A stretch of DNA of 64,000 bases from Thalassospira australica (GTDB lineage Bacteria > Pseudomonadota > Alphaproteobacteria > Rhodospirillales > Thalassospiraceae). Under the pieces are notes generated by a model. The model ran no database searches and had not been told where the DNA came from. It was given only the letters and a program-made list of their open reading frames with translations. Positions 27,608 to 40,903 of the stretch are shown here, in pieces. Made by a program: the position numbers and the translations under genes. Within the stretch, counting starts at the first letter, position 1, and each line of letters starts with the position of its first letter. The stretch spans positions 62,001-126,000 of the forward strand of contig NZ_JRJE01000008.1 in NCBI RefSeq assembly GCF_000763295.1, read 5' to 3'.

Positions 27608-29680
27608 TTAATAATCGAGGAACGAACGCAATTTGCGCGAGCGCGACGGATGCTTGAGCTTGCGCAGCGCTTTTGCTTCGATCTGACGGATACGTTCACG
27701 GGTCACAGAGAACTGCTGACCAACCTCTTCGAGGGTATGGTCAGTATTCATGCCAATCCCGAAACGCATACGCAGAACACGTTCTTCACGCGGGGTGAGC
27801 GATGCCAGAACACGCGTGGTGGTTTCACGCAGGTTGGCCTGAATCGCAGCATCGAGCGGCTGAACGGCGTTCTTGTCTTCGATGAAATCGCCCAGATGGC
27901 TGTCTTCCTCGTCCCCGATCGGGGTTTCAAGAGAGATCGGCTCCTTGGCGATTTTCAGAACCTTGCGGACCTTCTCAAGCGGCATCTGCAGTTTTTCAGC
28001 CAGCTCTTCAGGCGTCGGTTCACGACCGATTTCATGCAGCATCTGGCGCGAGGTCCGTACCAGCTTGTTGATGGTCTCTATCATGTGGACCGGAATACGG
28101 ATGGTACGGGCCTGATCGGCAATAGAGCGCGTAATCGCCTGACGGATCCACCAGGTCGCATAGGTCGAGAATTTGTACCCACGGCGGTATTCGAATTTGT
28201 CCACCGCCTTCATCAGGCCGATGTTGCCTTCCTGAATAAGGTCAAGGAACTGAAGACCACGGTTGGTGTATTTCTTGGCAATCGAGATCACAAGACGCAG
28301 GTTGGCCTCGATCATTTCCTTTTTCGCACGGCCTGCTTCGCGTTCGCCCTTGTTCACAACGCCGTAAACGCGGCGGAATTCACCAATCGGAAGCCCGACC
28401 TCGGCCGAGACCCCGCCAACGCCTTCACGCAGGTTGGCAATTTCATCGGGATAACGTTCAACAAAGGCCTTCCAACCCTTGCCCGAAAGCGCGCCAACAC
28501 GTTCCATCCAGTTCGGGTCAAGTTCATGGCCCTGATACTGTTTCACGAAGTCCTGACGTTTGATCTTGCAACGATCGGCAAAGCGCAGAAGCTTGCCCTC
28601 AAGCCCCAGAAGGCGGTTGTTCAACCCCGTCAGATGATCAAGAAGCTCTTCAATACGGAAGTTGTTCAGATGAACATCTTCCATAAGGCCAACCATCTCG
28701 TTCTTGAGCTTGTTATAGCGTTTTTCCGTCGCGGCCGGAACGGCTTCACCCTTGTTGAGCGCAACAAGACGCTGTTCCTGCGCCTTATGCAGCTTCTCAT
28801 AGGTTTTGGCGATCAACTCGAACTTTTCAAGAACCTGTTCGGTCAGCTCCTCTTCCATTTTGGAAAGCGAAACATTGACCTGTTCGTTCTCGTCATCGTC
28901 GTCGTCATCCCCTTCGCGCGCATCTTCTTCGCCTTCGGATTTCTCGGACTCGTCGTCCTCGTCCTCTTCTTCCTCGGCGTCGTCGGTAAGCCCGTGCGGA
29001 GTTTCGGTTTCGGCCTCTTCGTCATCGTCGTCATTGGCAGACTCGAAACTTTCGACATCTGCTTCGGCGTCGACCTCGGTATCGGCTTCTTCGTCTTCGC
29101 CTTCGGCTGCGGCAATTTCCGCCTCCGGACCACCGCCATAGGTGGTTTCAAGGTCGATAACATCACGCAGCAAAAGTTCGCCAGCCTGAAGCTGATCATG
29201 CCAGTTGACGATGGCGCGAATGGTCAGCGGGGATTCGCAAATCCCGCCAATCATCATGTCGCGGCCAGCTTCAATACGCTTGGCAATTGCGATTTCGCCT
29301 TCACGCGACAGCAGTTCAACACTGCCCATCTCACGCAGATACATGCGCACCGGATCATCAGTACGACCGACATCATCCTCGGAGATATTGCCACGCGGAT
29401 CGGCTTCTGCCTCGTCGCTGTCGTCATTGTCATCGGCTTCGTCAGCGTCGATGACATTGATGCCCATCTCATTGAGATTGCTCATCACGTCTTCGATCTG
29501 CTCTGACGAAAAATGCTCTGACGGCAGGGCCGCATTCAATTCATCGACTGAGATGTGGCCTTTCTCCTTGCCCTTGGCAATGAGCTTTTTGATGGCCGCT
29601 TTATATGTATCGAGAAGAGGTCCGTCTGCGTTTTCAGAAGAGTTCTTTTTCTCTTCAGCGTTCGAAGTCTTAGACGACAT
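27608..29680 (-). CDS. rpoD: RNA polymerase primary sigma factor (sigma-70)
   Basis: 690 residues. Region 1.1 lies near the N-terminus ([23 protein letters not shown]), region 1.2 is [20 protein letters not shown], region 2 contains [16 protein letters not shown] and [17 protein letters not shown], and region 4.2 ends [20 protein letters not shown]. Between regions 1.2 and 2 is an unusually acidic, low-complexity stretch at about residues 180-270, rich in Asp and Glu runs. It is 116 bp downstream of dnaG in the conserved macromolecular-synthesis order, with GGGGA just before the ATG. Confidence 0.97.
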   Translation of the reverse strand: MSSKTSNAEEKKNSSENADGPLLDTYKAAIKKLIAKGKEKGHISVDELNAALPSEHFSSEQIEDVMSNLNEMGINVIDADEADDNDDSDEAEADPRGNISEDDVGRTDDPVRMYLREMGSVELLSREGEIAIAKRIEAGRDMMIGGICESPLTIRAIVNWHDQLQAGELLLRDVIDLETTYGGGPEAEIAAAEGEDEEADTEVDAEADVESFESANDDDDEEAETETPHGLTDDAEEEEDEDDESEKSEGEEDAREGDDDDDDENEQVNVSLSKMEEELTEQVLEKFELIAKTYEKLHKAQEQRLVALNKGEAVPAATEKRYNKLKNEMVGLMEDVHLNNFRIEELLDHLTGLNNRLLGLEGKLLRFADRCKIKRQDFVKQYQGHELDPNWMERVGALSGKGWKAFVERYPDEIANLREGVGGVSAEVGLPIGEFRRVYGVVNKGEREAGRAKKEMIEANLRLVISIAKKYTNRGLQFLDLIQEGNIGLMKAVDKFEYRRGYKFSTYATWWIRQAITRSIADQARTIRIPVHMIETINKLVRTSRQMLHEIGREPTPEELAEKLQMPLEKVRKVLKIAKEPISLETPIGDEEDSHLGDFIEDKNAVQPLDAAIQANLRETTTRVLASLTPREERVLRMRFGIGMNTDHTLEEVGQQFSVTRERIRQIEAKALRKLKHPSRSRKLRSFLDY

Positions 29681-29796
29681 CTATTCCCCGTTTCCCGCTG
29701 GGTACATTCGTACCGTTGTTGTCCCACGCACTGTGTTTCTCAGCGCAAATCACAAATAGCCCGATCGCCGATCCTGACCGCACATGCAATCAAAGA

Positions 29797-31686
29797 TCAG
29801 TCGTCGAGCTTAAACACTTTTTCCCGGCGTTGGGCCAGATCCTCTCGTCTGTGAGAAAACCTTTCCCATTCTTCCTCGCTGGTATCTGCTGCCAACTGTC
29901 GGACGGCGTATTTTGCCTCTTCGTCCTCCAGGGAGCTTACAGCCATGGAAAAAACCTGCTTCCAACCCGTCAGGGCCCGTTCGAGCGGCGTTTCGGGCTT
30001 GGCGAAAGCAGCGTGCGCAATCACATCCGCACTAACCACCCGCAAAACTGTCTCTGACAGCCCGTCGCGCTCCAAATGGGCCTTGATCGTTTCACAATCA
30101 AGTCCAGGATCGTCATCAAGCAGCTTTAAGACGGCACGACGAAGATTGTCAAGCGCGGAGTCTGCACAACTATAGATTCCAAGCTGTTCACCGATGTCAT
30201 CATGCAGTGCAGGATGATTGATCAGCGTCAGCAAAAGAATGGAGTCCTGCAGGTCACGCTTCTTTTGCATGGGTGGTCGCGACATGCCCGGCACCGCTTT
30301 TCCGGCCGGACCCCAGAAATGGTCATTTTTTCCGCGTTTGCCACCCCAACCGGATTTTTTATTTTGATATCCGCCCCGGTTTCCGGTCCGATTTGCCGGT
30401 TTACTGCCCCGATCCCCCTTGAACAGTTTCCATATCCGGTCGCGGAACATCGAATTGTACTGTGAGCGCACCGCTTCATCGGCAATCACGGAAATGCGCT
30501 GGTTAATCGTTGCTTCAAGTGCCGCCCGGCGTTCCGGTGTATCGATCTTGTGCGCACCAACTTCCATACGCCAGACAAGCTCGGCCAGCGGCACCGCTTG
30601 TTCGATGATTTTGCGAAAACTGTTAAAGCCGTCCGGGGCGGCCATCAGGCTATCGGGGTCTTCGCCTTCGGGCAGGATGGAAAACACCAATGATTTGCCC
30701 GGGCGCAGGATGGGCAATGCGCGTTCTGCTGCGCGTACTGCGGCACGTTTGCCCGCCGCATCCCCATCAAGGCACAGGACCGGCTCGTTGGTCATTTTCC
30801 AAAGTTCGCCAATCTGTTCTTCGGTCACCGCCGTGCCAAGCGGAGCCACTGCCCCGCGAAACCCGGCGCGATGCAAGGCAATCACATCCATGTAGCCTTC
30901 GGTGACAATGATCGGCGCATCCTGACGGGATGCTTCGCGAGCTTGGGGCAGGCCATAAAGCAACCGCCCCTTGTGAAACAGCGGGGTATCCGGGCTATTG
31001 AGGTATTTCGGTTTGCCATCGCCCATGACACGCCCGCCAAAGGCCACCACACGCCCCCGGCGGTCAAGGATCGGGAACATCACCCGCCCTCGGAACCGGT
31101 CATAGCTTTGCCGGCCATTCTCTTCGGGTTCGATCAGAAGCCCGGCCTCGACCATCAGTTTCTCGTCGATTCCTTCGCGCTTTAGTGCTGCTTTCAGCGC
31201 GCCGCGATTGTCTGGCGCAAAGCCCAGCCGGAACTCGGCAATGGTTTTGTCATCAAGTCCACGTTGATGAAAATAGGCAAGTCCTTCCTTGCCTTCGGGC
31301 ATGCGCAAGGTTTTTTCAAAAAACGCGGTTGCGGCTTCCATCACCTCATAAAGGGTTTTGGCCTTCTGTTCGCGTTCCTGTGCTTCGCGCGATGGCTTGG
31401 GCACATCCATGCCAACCTGATTGGCCAGCACCTCAACTGCTTCGACAAAGGTCAAGCCACGGGTATTCATCACAAAACTGATGACATCACCATGCGCCCC
31501 GCAGCCAAAGCAGTGATAGAAACCCTTTTGCTCGTTGACCGTAAAGGATGGGGACTTTTCAGAATGAAACGGGCACAGCCCGGAATATTCCCGGCCGCGC
31601 TTGATCAGCTTCACCGATGTCCCGACGATATCCGCCAGTCCCACCCGTGCCCGCAGGTCGTCCAGAAACGACTGGGGAAAGCTCAT
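29797..31686 (-). CDS. dnaG: DNA primase
   Basis: 629 residues from the ATG at 31686, which has GGGG five bases upstream; an in-frame ATG 11 codons earlier is less supported. The CHC2 zinc ribbon is C38-P-F-H41 and C59-F-G-C62, followed by the TOPRIM core with VTEGYMDVIALH and LCLDGDAAGKRA. The C-terminal third is the DnaB-interacting helical domain. A Gly/Arg/Lys-rich linker (about residues 430-465) precedes it. It sits between yqeY and rpoD on the same strand. Confidence 0.97.
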   Translation of the reverse strand: MSFPQSFLDDLRARVGLADIVGTSVKLIKRGREYSGLCPFHSEKSPSFTVNEQKGFYHCFGCGAHGDVISFVMNTRGLTFVEAVEVLANQVGMDVPKPSREAQEREQKAKTLYEVMEAATAFFEKTLRMPEGKEGLAYFHQRGLDDKTIAEFRLGFAPDNRGALKAALKREGIDEKLMVEAGLLIEPEENGRQSYDRFRGRVMFPILDRRGRVVAFGGRVMGDGKPKYLNSPDTPLFHKGRLLYGLPQAREASRQDAPIIVTEGYMDVIALHRAGFRGAVAPLGTAVTEEQIGELWKMTNEPVLCLDGDAAGKRAAVRAAERALPILRPGKSLVFSILPEGEDPDSLMAAPDGFNSFRKIIEQAVPLAELVWRMEVGAHKIDTPERRAALEATINQRISVIADEAVRSQYNSMFRDRIWKLFKGDRGSKPANRTGNRGGYQNKKSGWGGKRGKNDHFWGPAGKAVPGMSRPPMQKKRDLQDSILLLTLINHPALHDDIGEQLGIYSCADSALDNLRRAVLKLLDDDPGLDCETIKAHLERDGLSETVLRVVSADVIAHAAFAKPETPLERALTGWKQVFSMAVSSLEDEEAKYAVRQLAADTSEEEWERFSHRREDLAQRREKVFKLDD

Positions 31687-31792
31687 GTGTGCCCCGTTCC
31701 CGTATCGTCGCAGCTTCATGCTGCAACCCTGTTAAGTGATCCCTGCCCCGATCAGGCCGATTTTGATGATTTTTGATTGACCTCGGGACGAC

Positions 31793-31825
31793 GAAAGCCG
31801 GACGATTTTACATCGCCCGGCTTTC
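31793..31825. repeat. Hairpin between yqeY and dnaG
   Basis: GAAAGCCGG and CCCGGCTTTC form a 9-10 bp stem around a partly paired loop, in the 159 bp between the yqeY stop and the dnaG start. There is no U-run on the minus strand, so it may attenuate or stabilise rather than terminate transcription into dnaG. Confidence 0.55.
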
Positions 31826-31845
31826 AATAAAATGGCTAATTGAGA

Positions 31846-32301
31846 TTAACCCAAAAGTTTTTTGGCGACACCACCGGCTTTACCGAAATCCATTGTGCCA
31901 CTGTACTTCTCGCGAAGGGCAGCCATGGTCCGGCCCATGTCCTTAAGGCAGGTCGCACCGATATCGGAAACGGCTTCGCGCACGGCCTCTTCGATTTCCG
32001 CATCGGACAACTGGGCAGGCAGGAACTTTTCGATCACTTCGATCTCTTTGGCTTCCTGTTCGGCCAGTTCCGGGCGATTGCCCTTGGTGTACATCTCGAT
32101 ACTTTCGCGGCGTTGTTTGACCATCGCCTGAAGCAGGGTGATGATTTCCGCGTCGGAAATGCCGTCGGTGTTGCCATCGCTCCGGGCGGCAATATCGCGT
32201 TCTTTCAATGCTGCCAAAATAAGGCGCACGGTGGTTACGGAGCAGGCATCCTTTGCAAGGACGGCCTTTTTCAAAGCGTCATTAAGCTGCGATCGCAGCA
32301 T
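31846..32301 (-). CDS. yqeY: YqeY/GatB-domain protein
   Basis: 151 residues of the YqeY family, with MLRSQLNDALKKAVLAKD at the start, a central EKFLPAQLSDAEIEEAV segment and the C-terminal GATCLKDMGRTMAAL motif. The family shares the tail domain of GatB amidotransferase and is thought to bind tRNA-related substrates; its precise role is unknown. It commonly precedes dnaG and rpoD in alphaproteobacteria, as here. It diverges from carA across 368 bp. Confidence 0.92.
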   Translation of the reverse strand: MLRSQLNDALKKAVLAKDACSVTTVRLILAALKERDIAARSDGNTDGISDAEIITLLQAMVKQRRESIEMYTKGNRPELAEQEAKEIEVIEKFLPAQLSDAEIEEAVREAVSDIGATCLKDMGRTMAALREKYSGTMDFGKAGGVAKKLLG

Positions 32302-32423
32302 GGCTCATCTCTGATTCTGTGGAAGAAAGGAGCGAACATACCGCAAATCGGCATTTTACGCAAAGAAAACATTAACGCCTAAGTTGTTGATTTTAATCAA
32401 TAAATAAAAGTTTAGATGCGTTC

Positions 32424-32452
32424 TTGACATGCCTGCGCGACTCCCGTAGACA
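32424..32452 (+). promoter_or_regulatory. Candidate sigma-70 promoter for carAB
   Basis: TTGACA (32424-32429), 17 bp, TAGACA (32447-32452). It would give a leader of about 210 nt before carA, long enough for pyrimidine- or arginine-responsive control, but I see no convincing terminator or attenuator in the leader. The rest of the 32302-32669 gap holds only a small TTGATT/AATCAA repeat at 32387. Confidence 0.5.
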
Positions 32453-32669
32453 TCCGCCAATTTGCCTGCCGGGATCACGCTTTGCCCCGCTTTCAGCAGA
32501 CACCACTGGCATATTTCAAATGGTCAGTTCCAAATGCTGAAAACCGCTTTGCGCGTCTGCATGTCCGGTATGCAGGTTAAAAGCAGCCGTTTTTGTCGGC
32601 ATGCGCCAAGATGTTATATATAAAAAGACTCCGTGTTTCACCGTGGAAAGATCGAAAGGACATTTGCCA

Positions 32670-33836
32670 ATGTCAGCGCCCACGCACACCCCGCCTCCTG
32701 GTGCTTCTGCCGTTCTGGTTCTTGCAGATGGTTCAGTATTTTGGGGACGCGGCGTCGGGGCCCGAGGAGAGGTCGTCGGTGAAGTCTGCTTCAACACCTC
32801 CATCACGGGCTATCAGGAAATCATGACCGACCCGTCTTATGCCGGTCAGATGATCACCTTTACCTTCCCCCATATCGGTAATGTCGGCACCAACGATGAA
32901 GACATCGAAAATGCCGCACCTGTTGCCCTTGGCTGCATCCTGCGCCAGGACATTACCGATCCATCAAACTACCGCGCACAAAAACATTTCAACGACTGGC
33001 TGATCGAACATGGCCGGATCGGCATTGCCGGGGTTGATACCCGCCGCCTGACCAAACGCATCCGTACCGAAGGGGCGCCGAACGGTGTTATCTGCCACAG
33101 CGAAGATGGCAGCTTTGACATCCCCGCCCTGATCGCCAAAGCCAATGACTGGCCCGGCCTTGAAGGCATGGACCTTGCCAAGGACAATAGCTGCACCACC
33201 GGTTATGACTGGGATGAAGCCCTTTGGTCACGCGAAGGCGGCTACGGCAAGCTTGGCAATGCCAAACACCATGTTGTTGCCATCGATTACGGCGTAAAGC
33301 GCAACATCCTGCGCAACTTCGCCAGCCTCGATTGCAAGGTGTCGGTCGTACCGGCCACCACCCCGGCTGAAGACATTCTTGCGATGAACCCGGATGGTGT
33401 TTTCCTGTCAAATGGTCCGGGTGATCCGGCTGCGACCGGCGAATATGCGGTTCCAACCATCAAAAAGCTGATCGACAGCGGCAAGCCGGTATTCGGGATT
33501 TGCCTGGGTCATCAGATGATGGCGCTGGCGCTTGGCGCGAAGACCCAGAAAATGGATGTCGGCCATCGCGGTGCCAACCACCCGGTCAAGGACACCACCA
33601 CGGGCGTCGTCGAAATCACATCCCAAAACCATGGCTTTGTCGTTGACAAGGACAGCCTGCCTGAAAACGTCGAAGCCACGCATTTCTCGCTGTTTGATGG
33701 CTCGCTTGCGGGCCTGCGCCTGAAAGACAAGCCGGTCTTTGCGGTTCAGTATCACCCCGAAGCATCACCGGGCCCCCATGACAGCCACTACCTGTTCAAA
33801 CGTTTCGTTGGTCTGATCGAGGACGCCAAAGCCTGA
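32670..33836 (+). CDS. carA: Carbamoyl-phosphate synthase small (glutaminase) subunit
   Basis: 388 residues from the ATG at 32670 preceded by AAAGGA; an upstream in-frame start is unlikely. The N-terminal CPSase domain has SVFWGRGVGARGEVVGEV and SITGYQEIMTDPSYAGQ; the C-terminal class I glutaminase has the nucleophile Cys in FGICLGHQMMAL and the His/Glu pair in QYHPEASPGP. It hydrolyses glutamine and channels ammonia to CarB for carbamoyl phosphate used in arginine and pyrimidine synthesis. carB follows after 96 bp. Confidence 0.97.
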   Translation: MSAPTHTPPPGASAVLVLADGSVFWGRGVGARGEVVGEVCFNTSITGYQEIMTDPSYAGQMITFTFPHIGNVGTNDEDIENAAPVALGCILRQDITDPSNYRAQKHFNDWLIEHGRIGIAGVDTRRLTKRIRTEGAPNGVICHSEDGSFDIPALIAKANDWPGLEGMDLAKDNSCTTGYDWDEALWSREGGYGKLGNAKHHVVAIDYGVKRNILRNFASLDCKVSVVPATTPAEDILAMNPDGVFLSNGPGDPAATGEYAVPTIKKLIDSGKPVFGICLGHQMMALALGAKTQKMDVGHRGANHPVKDTTTGVVEITSQNHGFVVDKDSLPENVEATHFSLFDGSLAGLRLKDKPVFAVQYHPEASPGPHDSHYLFKRFVGLIEDAKA

Positions 33837-33932
33837 CCCGATAATCAGGACACGCCCAAGATTACGCGATTAACGGACTTAAACGAGGCGGTGCAGCCAC
33901 AGCACATGCCCTTGCGAAAAGCGGAAAACGAC

Positions 33933-37175
<3,243 letters not shown>

Positions 37176-37207
37176 GGTTCTTACCCGAACCTGACGGAAG
37201 AATTCAG

Positions 37208-37238
37208 ACCGCCCGGCGGGACGCCGGGCGGTTGATTT
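37208..37238 (+). terminator. Intrinsic terminator of carAB
   Basis: ACCGCCCGGCG and CGCCGGGCGGT form an 11-bp stem with a 3-nt loop, followed by TGATTTTG. It separates carAB from greA. Confidence 0.8.
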
Positions 37239-37277
37239 TGTAGTATCGACCGCTAATAAGAATAGGCTGTGAGCGCG

Positions 37278-37751
37278 ATGGAAAAAGTACCAATGACCCC
37301 CCAGGGGCATCAGCGTCTCGAAGAAGAACTGAAGCATCGCAAGTCCGTCGAACGTCTTGAAATCATCAAGGCCATCGCGGATGCCCGTGAGCATGGCGAT
37401 CTTTCGGAAAATGCCGAATACCATGCCGCACGCGAACGCCAAAGCTTCTGCGAAGGTCGTATTGCCGAACTCGAAGACGTTCTGAGCCGATCCGAAGTCA
37501 TCGACGTGCCGTCACTGGCCGGTAGCGTCGTGAAATTCGGTGCCAAGGTTGATCTCGTTGACGAAGACACCGACGAAGAAACCACCTATCAGGTTGTCGG
37601 CCCGATCGAGGCGGACATTAACTCTGGCCGTATCTCGACCACATCGCCGATCGGTCGCGCACTGATTGGCAAATCGGTTGGTGATTCTGTCGAAGTCACC
37701 GTTCCGGGCGGCACCAAAAGCTACGAGATTTTGAAGGTCGATTTTTCCTAA
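37278..37751 (+). CDS. greA: Transcription elongation factor GreA
   Basis: 157 residues from ATG 37278 ([19 protein letters not shown], the usual GreA start); a GTG nine bases earlier is an alternative. The N-terminal coiled coil carries the acidic tip ([15 protein letters not shown]), which enters the polymerase secondary channel to stimulate transcript cleavage. The C-terminal FKBP-like domain has [18 protein letters not shown]. It has its own terminators on both sides, so it is a single-gene unit. Confidence 0.96.
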   Translation: MEKVPMTPQGHQRLEEELKHRKSVERLEIIKAIADAREHGDLSENAEYHAARERQSFCEGRIAELEDVLSRSEVIDVPSLAGSVVKFGAKVDLVDEDTDEETTYQVVGPIEADINSGRISTTSPIGRALIGKSVGDSVEVTVPGGTKSYEILKVDFS

Positions 37752-37772
37752 CCGGAAAACGGCTCCAAGTTC

Positions 37773-37803
37773 AAACGGCCCGGATATTCCGGGCCGTTTT
37801 TTT
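37773..37803 (+). terminator. Intrinsic terminator of greA
   Basis: AAACGGCCCGG and CCGGGCCGTTT pair around ATATT, followed by a run of seven T. Confidence 0.9.
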
Positions 37804-37824
37804 GTTTCAGACAGGCCCAACACA

Positions 37825-37855
37825 TAAAAAAAGAAGCCGGGAAATACCCGGCTTC
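37825..37855 (-). terminator. Intrinsic terminator of the chemoreceptor operon
   Basis: GAAGCCGGG and CCCGGCTTC (37833-37855) with loop AAATA; on the minus strand a run of seven T follows. It lies 24 bp beyond the chemoreceptor stop. Confidence 0.88.
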
Positions 37856-37879
37856 GCAAAAGTTGGATCGGTGTTTTTC

Positions 37880-39343
37880 TTAATCAGCCTTGGCCAGTTG
37901 TTCCAGAACCGCTTCGACGTTGCGATTAAGATCGGATGCCTCTGTATCAAGGTGATCCGCACTGCCCAGAAGCTCGGTCGCTGTTTCTCCGGTCCGGTCT
38001 GCAATTTCCGAAAGCTGATGGATCAGGTCAGAAAGATCACGGGTCGCATCAACCGTGACATTCAAGCTTTGTGCGATCTCGCGGGTTGCGCCCTGCTGTT
38101 GATCCATGGTGGCAGAAATCGTCGTCGTAACTTCCACAAGATCACCAATCGTTTCCGAAACCCCGTTCACGGCCGAAACAGAATCTCCGGTTGCCGACTG
38201 GATTTCGGAAATCTGCTGGGCGATTTCATCGGTTGCACGTGCCGTCTGATTGGCAAGGTTCTTGACCTCATTGGCAACCACGGCAAAGCCTTTGCCCGCT
38301 TCACCGGCACGTGCTGCCTCGATGGTTGCATTCAATGCCAGCAAGTTGGTCTGCGAGGCAATATCGGTAATCAGGTTAACGACTTCCCCGATTTTCTCAG
38401 CAGCGTTGGACAACCATTCGATCCGCTCACTCGCGGTCGAGGAACGCGAAACAGCATTGTCGGTGATCTCACGTGCCCGAACAATCTGGCGTGAAATCTC
38501 GTCGGCAGAAGCGTTGATTTCTTCAACAGCCGAGGCCGCAGATTGAACATTCTGCGAGGTTTCCTCAGACGCATGAACCGCACCGACCGAGGCTTCCCGG
38601 CCTTTGAGTGCGCGATCATTCAAATCCTTGGCACGCTGCTGCAACTGAACAGATTCAGCATCAACCGCCCCCGCAGATTTTCCGATCCGACTGGTAATCT
38701 GATCAGCCAGCTCACGTTTGAAGTTGTCACGTTCAATTTTGCGCTGCTTGCGAAGCTCTTCATTCTGCGCCAGCAAATCTTGCGCCGACTTTGCAGTCTG
38801 CTCCGCCTCGTTGCGCACAGTCTCGGCATTTGCCAATGTCGTATACAGGCTTTTACATGACCAGATCAGCACCCCTGCCTCGACAATGACAATCACCGCA
38901 TGCAGGACGACCCGGAAAAATGCGCCACCTTCGGGGAACACCCAGTAAGGAACAACAAAATTCAATGTCAGATGGTGCAGGGCAATGACCCCGGCAACGA
39001 CAACAATCGTTCTCCAGCAAACCAGCGCACCAATAACGGCAAGGGCAGCAAAAAAGTACATATGGATGTCAATTTGCCATGCATGCCCGCGGAAGGCATA
39101 AACAAGAACCCCGACCTGCAGGATCATCGCCGAAGCCACGATAAAACGCGAAACCTGGGCCTGCGGGCCAGCCATGCGATAAACCACATAGGCAAGGGCG
39201 GCAAAAACAGCGCTGGCAATCAGTGGCGAGACTGCATCGTTACCGGCAACGTAACCTGCGACCCCGCTCAAAGGAATATGGACCGTCAGGATGACGAACA
39301 GAGCCTTAAGCGCGTTGGCGCGAATTTCGAATAACTTTTCCAT
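37880..39343 (-). CDS. Methyl-accepting chemotaxis protein with multi-pass membrane sensor
   Basis: 487 residues. About six hydrophobic segments fill residues 12-165 with almost no periplasmic loop, so the sensor is an intramembrane module rather than a Cache or 4HB domain. A basic coiled-coil linker (about 170-225) leads directly, without an obvious HAMP, to the MCP signalling domain, whose hairpin tip is [20 protein letters not shown] and [13 protein letters not shown]. The ligand is unknown; membrane state or a hydrophobic compound is possible. It starts 17 bp after a small membrane-protein gene, suggesting joint expression. Confidence 0.88.
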   Translation of the reverse strand: MEKLFEIRANALKALFVILTVHIPLSGVAGYVAGNDAVSPLIASAVFAALAYVVYRMAGPQAQVSRFIVASAMILQVGVLVYAFRGHAWQIDIHMYFFAALAVIGALVCWRTIVVVAGVIALHHLTLNFVVPYWVFPEGGAFFRVVLHAVIVIVEAGVLIWSCKSLYTTLANAETVRNEAEQTAKSAQDLLAQNEELRKQRKIERDNFKRELADQITSRIGKSAGAVDAESVQLQQRAKDLNDRALKGREASVGAVHASEETSQNVQSAASAVEEINASADEISRQIVRAREITDNAVSRSSTASERIEWLSNAAEKIGEVVNLITDIASQTNLLALNATIEAARAGEAGKGFAVVANEVKNLANQTARATDEIAQQISEIQSATGDSVSAVNGVSETIGDLVEVTTTISATMDQQQGATREIAQSLNVTVDATRDLSDLIHQLSEIADRTGETATELLGSADHLDTEASDLNRNVEAVLEQLAKAD

Positions 39344-39360
39344 ATGCTTTCACCCAGACT

Positions 39361-39738
39361 TCAAAAGGCGTTATTAACGTCGTCGGCATCAAAACAGGCT
39401 GATGTAATCAGCGGCGACAGCGCAAAAAGTGCGCCCATCGCATCGGCCTCTGGCATGCTGCCATCATCATTCACCACAACAGCCAAATGCCCAAAACCGC
39501 CAAACCGCACCACACGCCCGCCAGCGGCACCGACCTGCTGCAGGATGTCGTCCTCGGTCATGGAAAACGGGAACACCATCCCTGCACTGCCCATTTCCGA
39601 AACCGGGCGATAGGACAGCACGACCAAAAGCAAGACGCCAAAAACGGCAAAAAACATCGTCGCGATTAATCCCTGCCATCCACCGTCTTCAGTAGCCTGA
39701 TATGCACGAGGTTGCGGGGCGAACTTGAGCGTTTCCAA
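39361..39738 (-). CDS. Small single-pass membrane protein of unknown function
   Basis: 125 residues from a TTG at 39738 with AAAAGG seven bases upstream. One transmembrane helix (about residues 24-42, IATMFFAVFGVLLLVVLSY) follows a soluble N-terminus. The C-terminal part is predicted outside, with VVRFGGFGHLAVVVNDDGS, and contains one Cys near the end. I do not recognise a family. Its coding quality, ribosome site and tight linkage to the chemoreceptor support a real gene, perhaps an accessory of the receptor. Confidence 0.65.
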   Translation of the reverse strand: METLKFAPQPRAYQATEDGGWQGLIATMFFAVFGVLLLVVLSYRPVSEMGSAGMVFPFSMTEDDILQQVGAAGGRVVRFGGFGHLAVVVNDDGSMPEADAMGALFALSPLITSACFDADDVNNAF

Positions 39739-40016
39739 TTATTAGCCTTTTATATAAGAACCAATCCGAACGTATAGGTTCATATTATTTATAGTTCCGC
39801 GATGCCGGATACAAGGATTTTTCATCCTTACGTTTAATTTGGCAATGCATGCTCGCGTTATAAATACATACCTGCGGAATGACGTAATTTCCTATCGAGC
39901 ATTACGCCAACGCACCTGCAACAGATCAGGTTTCGCAACGATATGTTTGAATACATCTTGGATTTGCGCGGATATATCACAACGTTCCAAACGATGAACG
40001 TTCAGATCACATACAC

Positions 40017-40047
40017 AAAAAACCGACACTCAAACCAGTGTCGGTTT
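40017..40047 (-). terminator. Intrinsic terminator of the Lrp-family gene
   Basis: AACCGACACT and AGTGTCGGTT pair around CAAACC; on the minus strand the stem is followed by TTTTTT. The remaining 39739-40016 region shows no gene, repeat or RNA that I can support. Confidence 0.88.
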
Positions 40048-40073
40048 TGGGCAGGCACCACGGATCGCAGGTA

Positions 40074-40559
40074 TCAGTCTTCGACGTCAATATCGATTGG
40101 AACACCGGGCATGTTTTTCGCAGTGCGAATCGAAAGCGCGGATTTGACGTGATTGACGTTCTCGGCAACGGTCAGCTCGGTGGTCAGGAACTTCTGATAT
40201 TCATCCCAGCTGTGTGAAACGATCTTAAGAAGAAAGTCCATTTCACCTGCAACCATGTGGCATTCGCGAACTTCGGGCCATTCGGTTGCACGGGCTTCAA
40301 ACGCACGTAAATCATGTTCGGCCTGACTTGCCAGCCCAACCATGGCAAACACGGTTACATGATAGCCAAGCGCCTGCGCATCGACGTCTGCGTGGTACCC
40401 CTGAATGAAACCGGTTTCTTCGAGAGCGCGCACACGGCGCAAACAAGGGGGTGCTGAAATACCTGCACGGCGAGCAAGTTCCACATTGGTCATGCGGCCA
40501 TCTTCCTGCAGATCGCGCAAAATTCTGCGGTCGATCTTGTCGAGTTTGACCCGTTGCAT
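40074..40559 (-). CDS. Lrp/AsnC-family transcriptional regulator
   Basis: 161 residues. The N-terminal helix-turn-helix is LDKIDRRILRDLQEDGRMTNVELARRAGIS, followed by the RAM ligand-binding domain with MVAGEMDFLLKIV. Lrp-like proteins respond to amino acids and form octamers. It diverges from trxB across 344 bp, a neighbour pair also seen in other alphaproteobacteria. It could be called lrp, but orthology to leucine-responsive Lrp is not shown by sequence reading alone. Confidence 0.92.
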   Translation of the reverse strand: MQRVKLDKIDRRILRDLQEDGRMTNVELARRAGISAPPCLRRVRALEETGFIQGYHADVDAQALGYHVTVFAMVGLASQAEHDLRAFEARATEWPEVRECHMVAGEMDFLLKIVSHSWDEYQKFLTTELTVAENVNHVKSALSIRTAKNMPGVPIDIDVED

Positions 40560-40903
40560 TTATTCCTCGATTCTGTGCGCGAAAGTTACCCCGATTGAAA
40601 CAATATTACAGCGAGGTAAGTTGCTGGCAATAATATATTCAGACGATTAATGCAATCTTGCGCTTGGAAGCCGTAACTGCACACAGGATAAATCGGCTTA
40701 CCACCCTTATTTCAATCTATCATTGTGCCATTGGATCGCACCTGATGTGGCAACAGCAAAACCACCACCCGGGACCGTAAAATCCAATCGGGTAAAAAAC
40801 CCGTCAAATGCCCGCCAAACTTTGCGTCAGGCGGTTGCGTCTTGTCCGGTCTGCTCATATGTTCGACGTCAGTTTTTACTCATCTCGGACACGAACAAGA
40901 ACC

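Noticed and set aside
27650-29506. Very long plus-strand open frame antisense to rpoD
   Set aside because: It mirrors the GC-rich third-position structure of rpoD; no ribosome site, no recognisable domain and low-complexity translation. rpoD on the other strand is certain.
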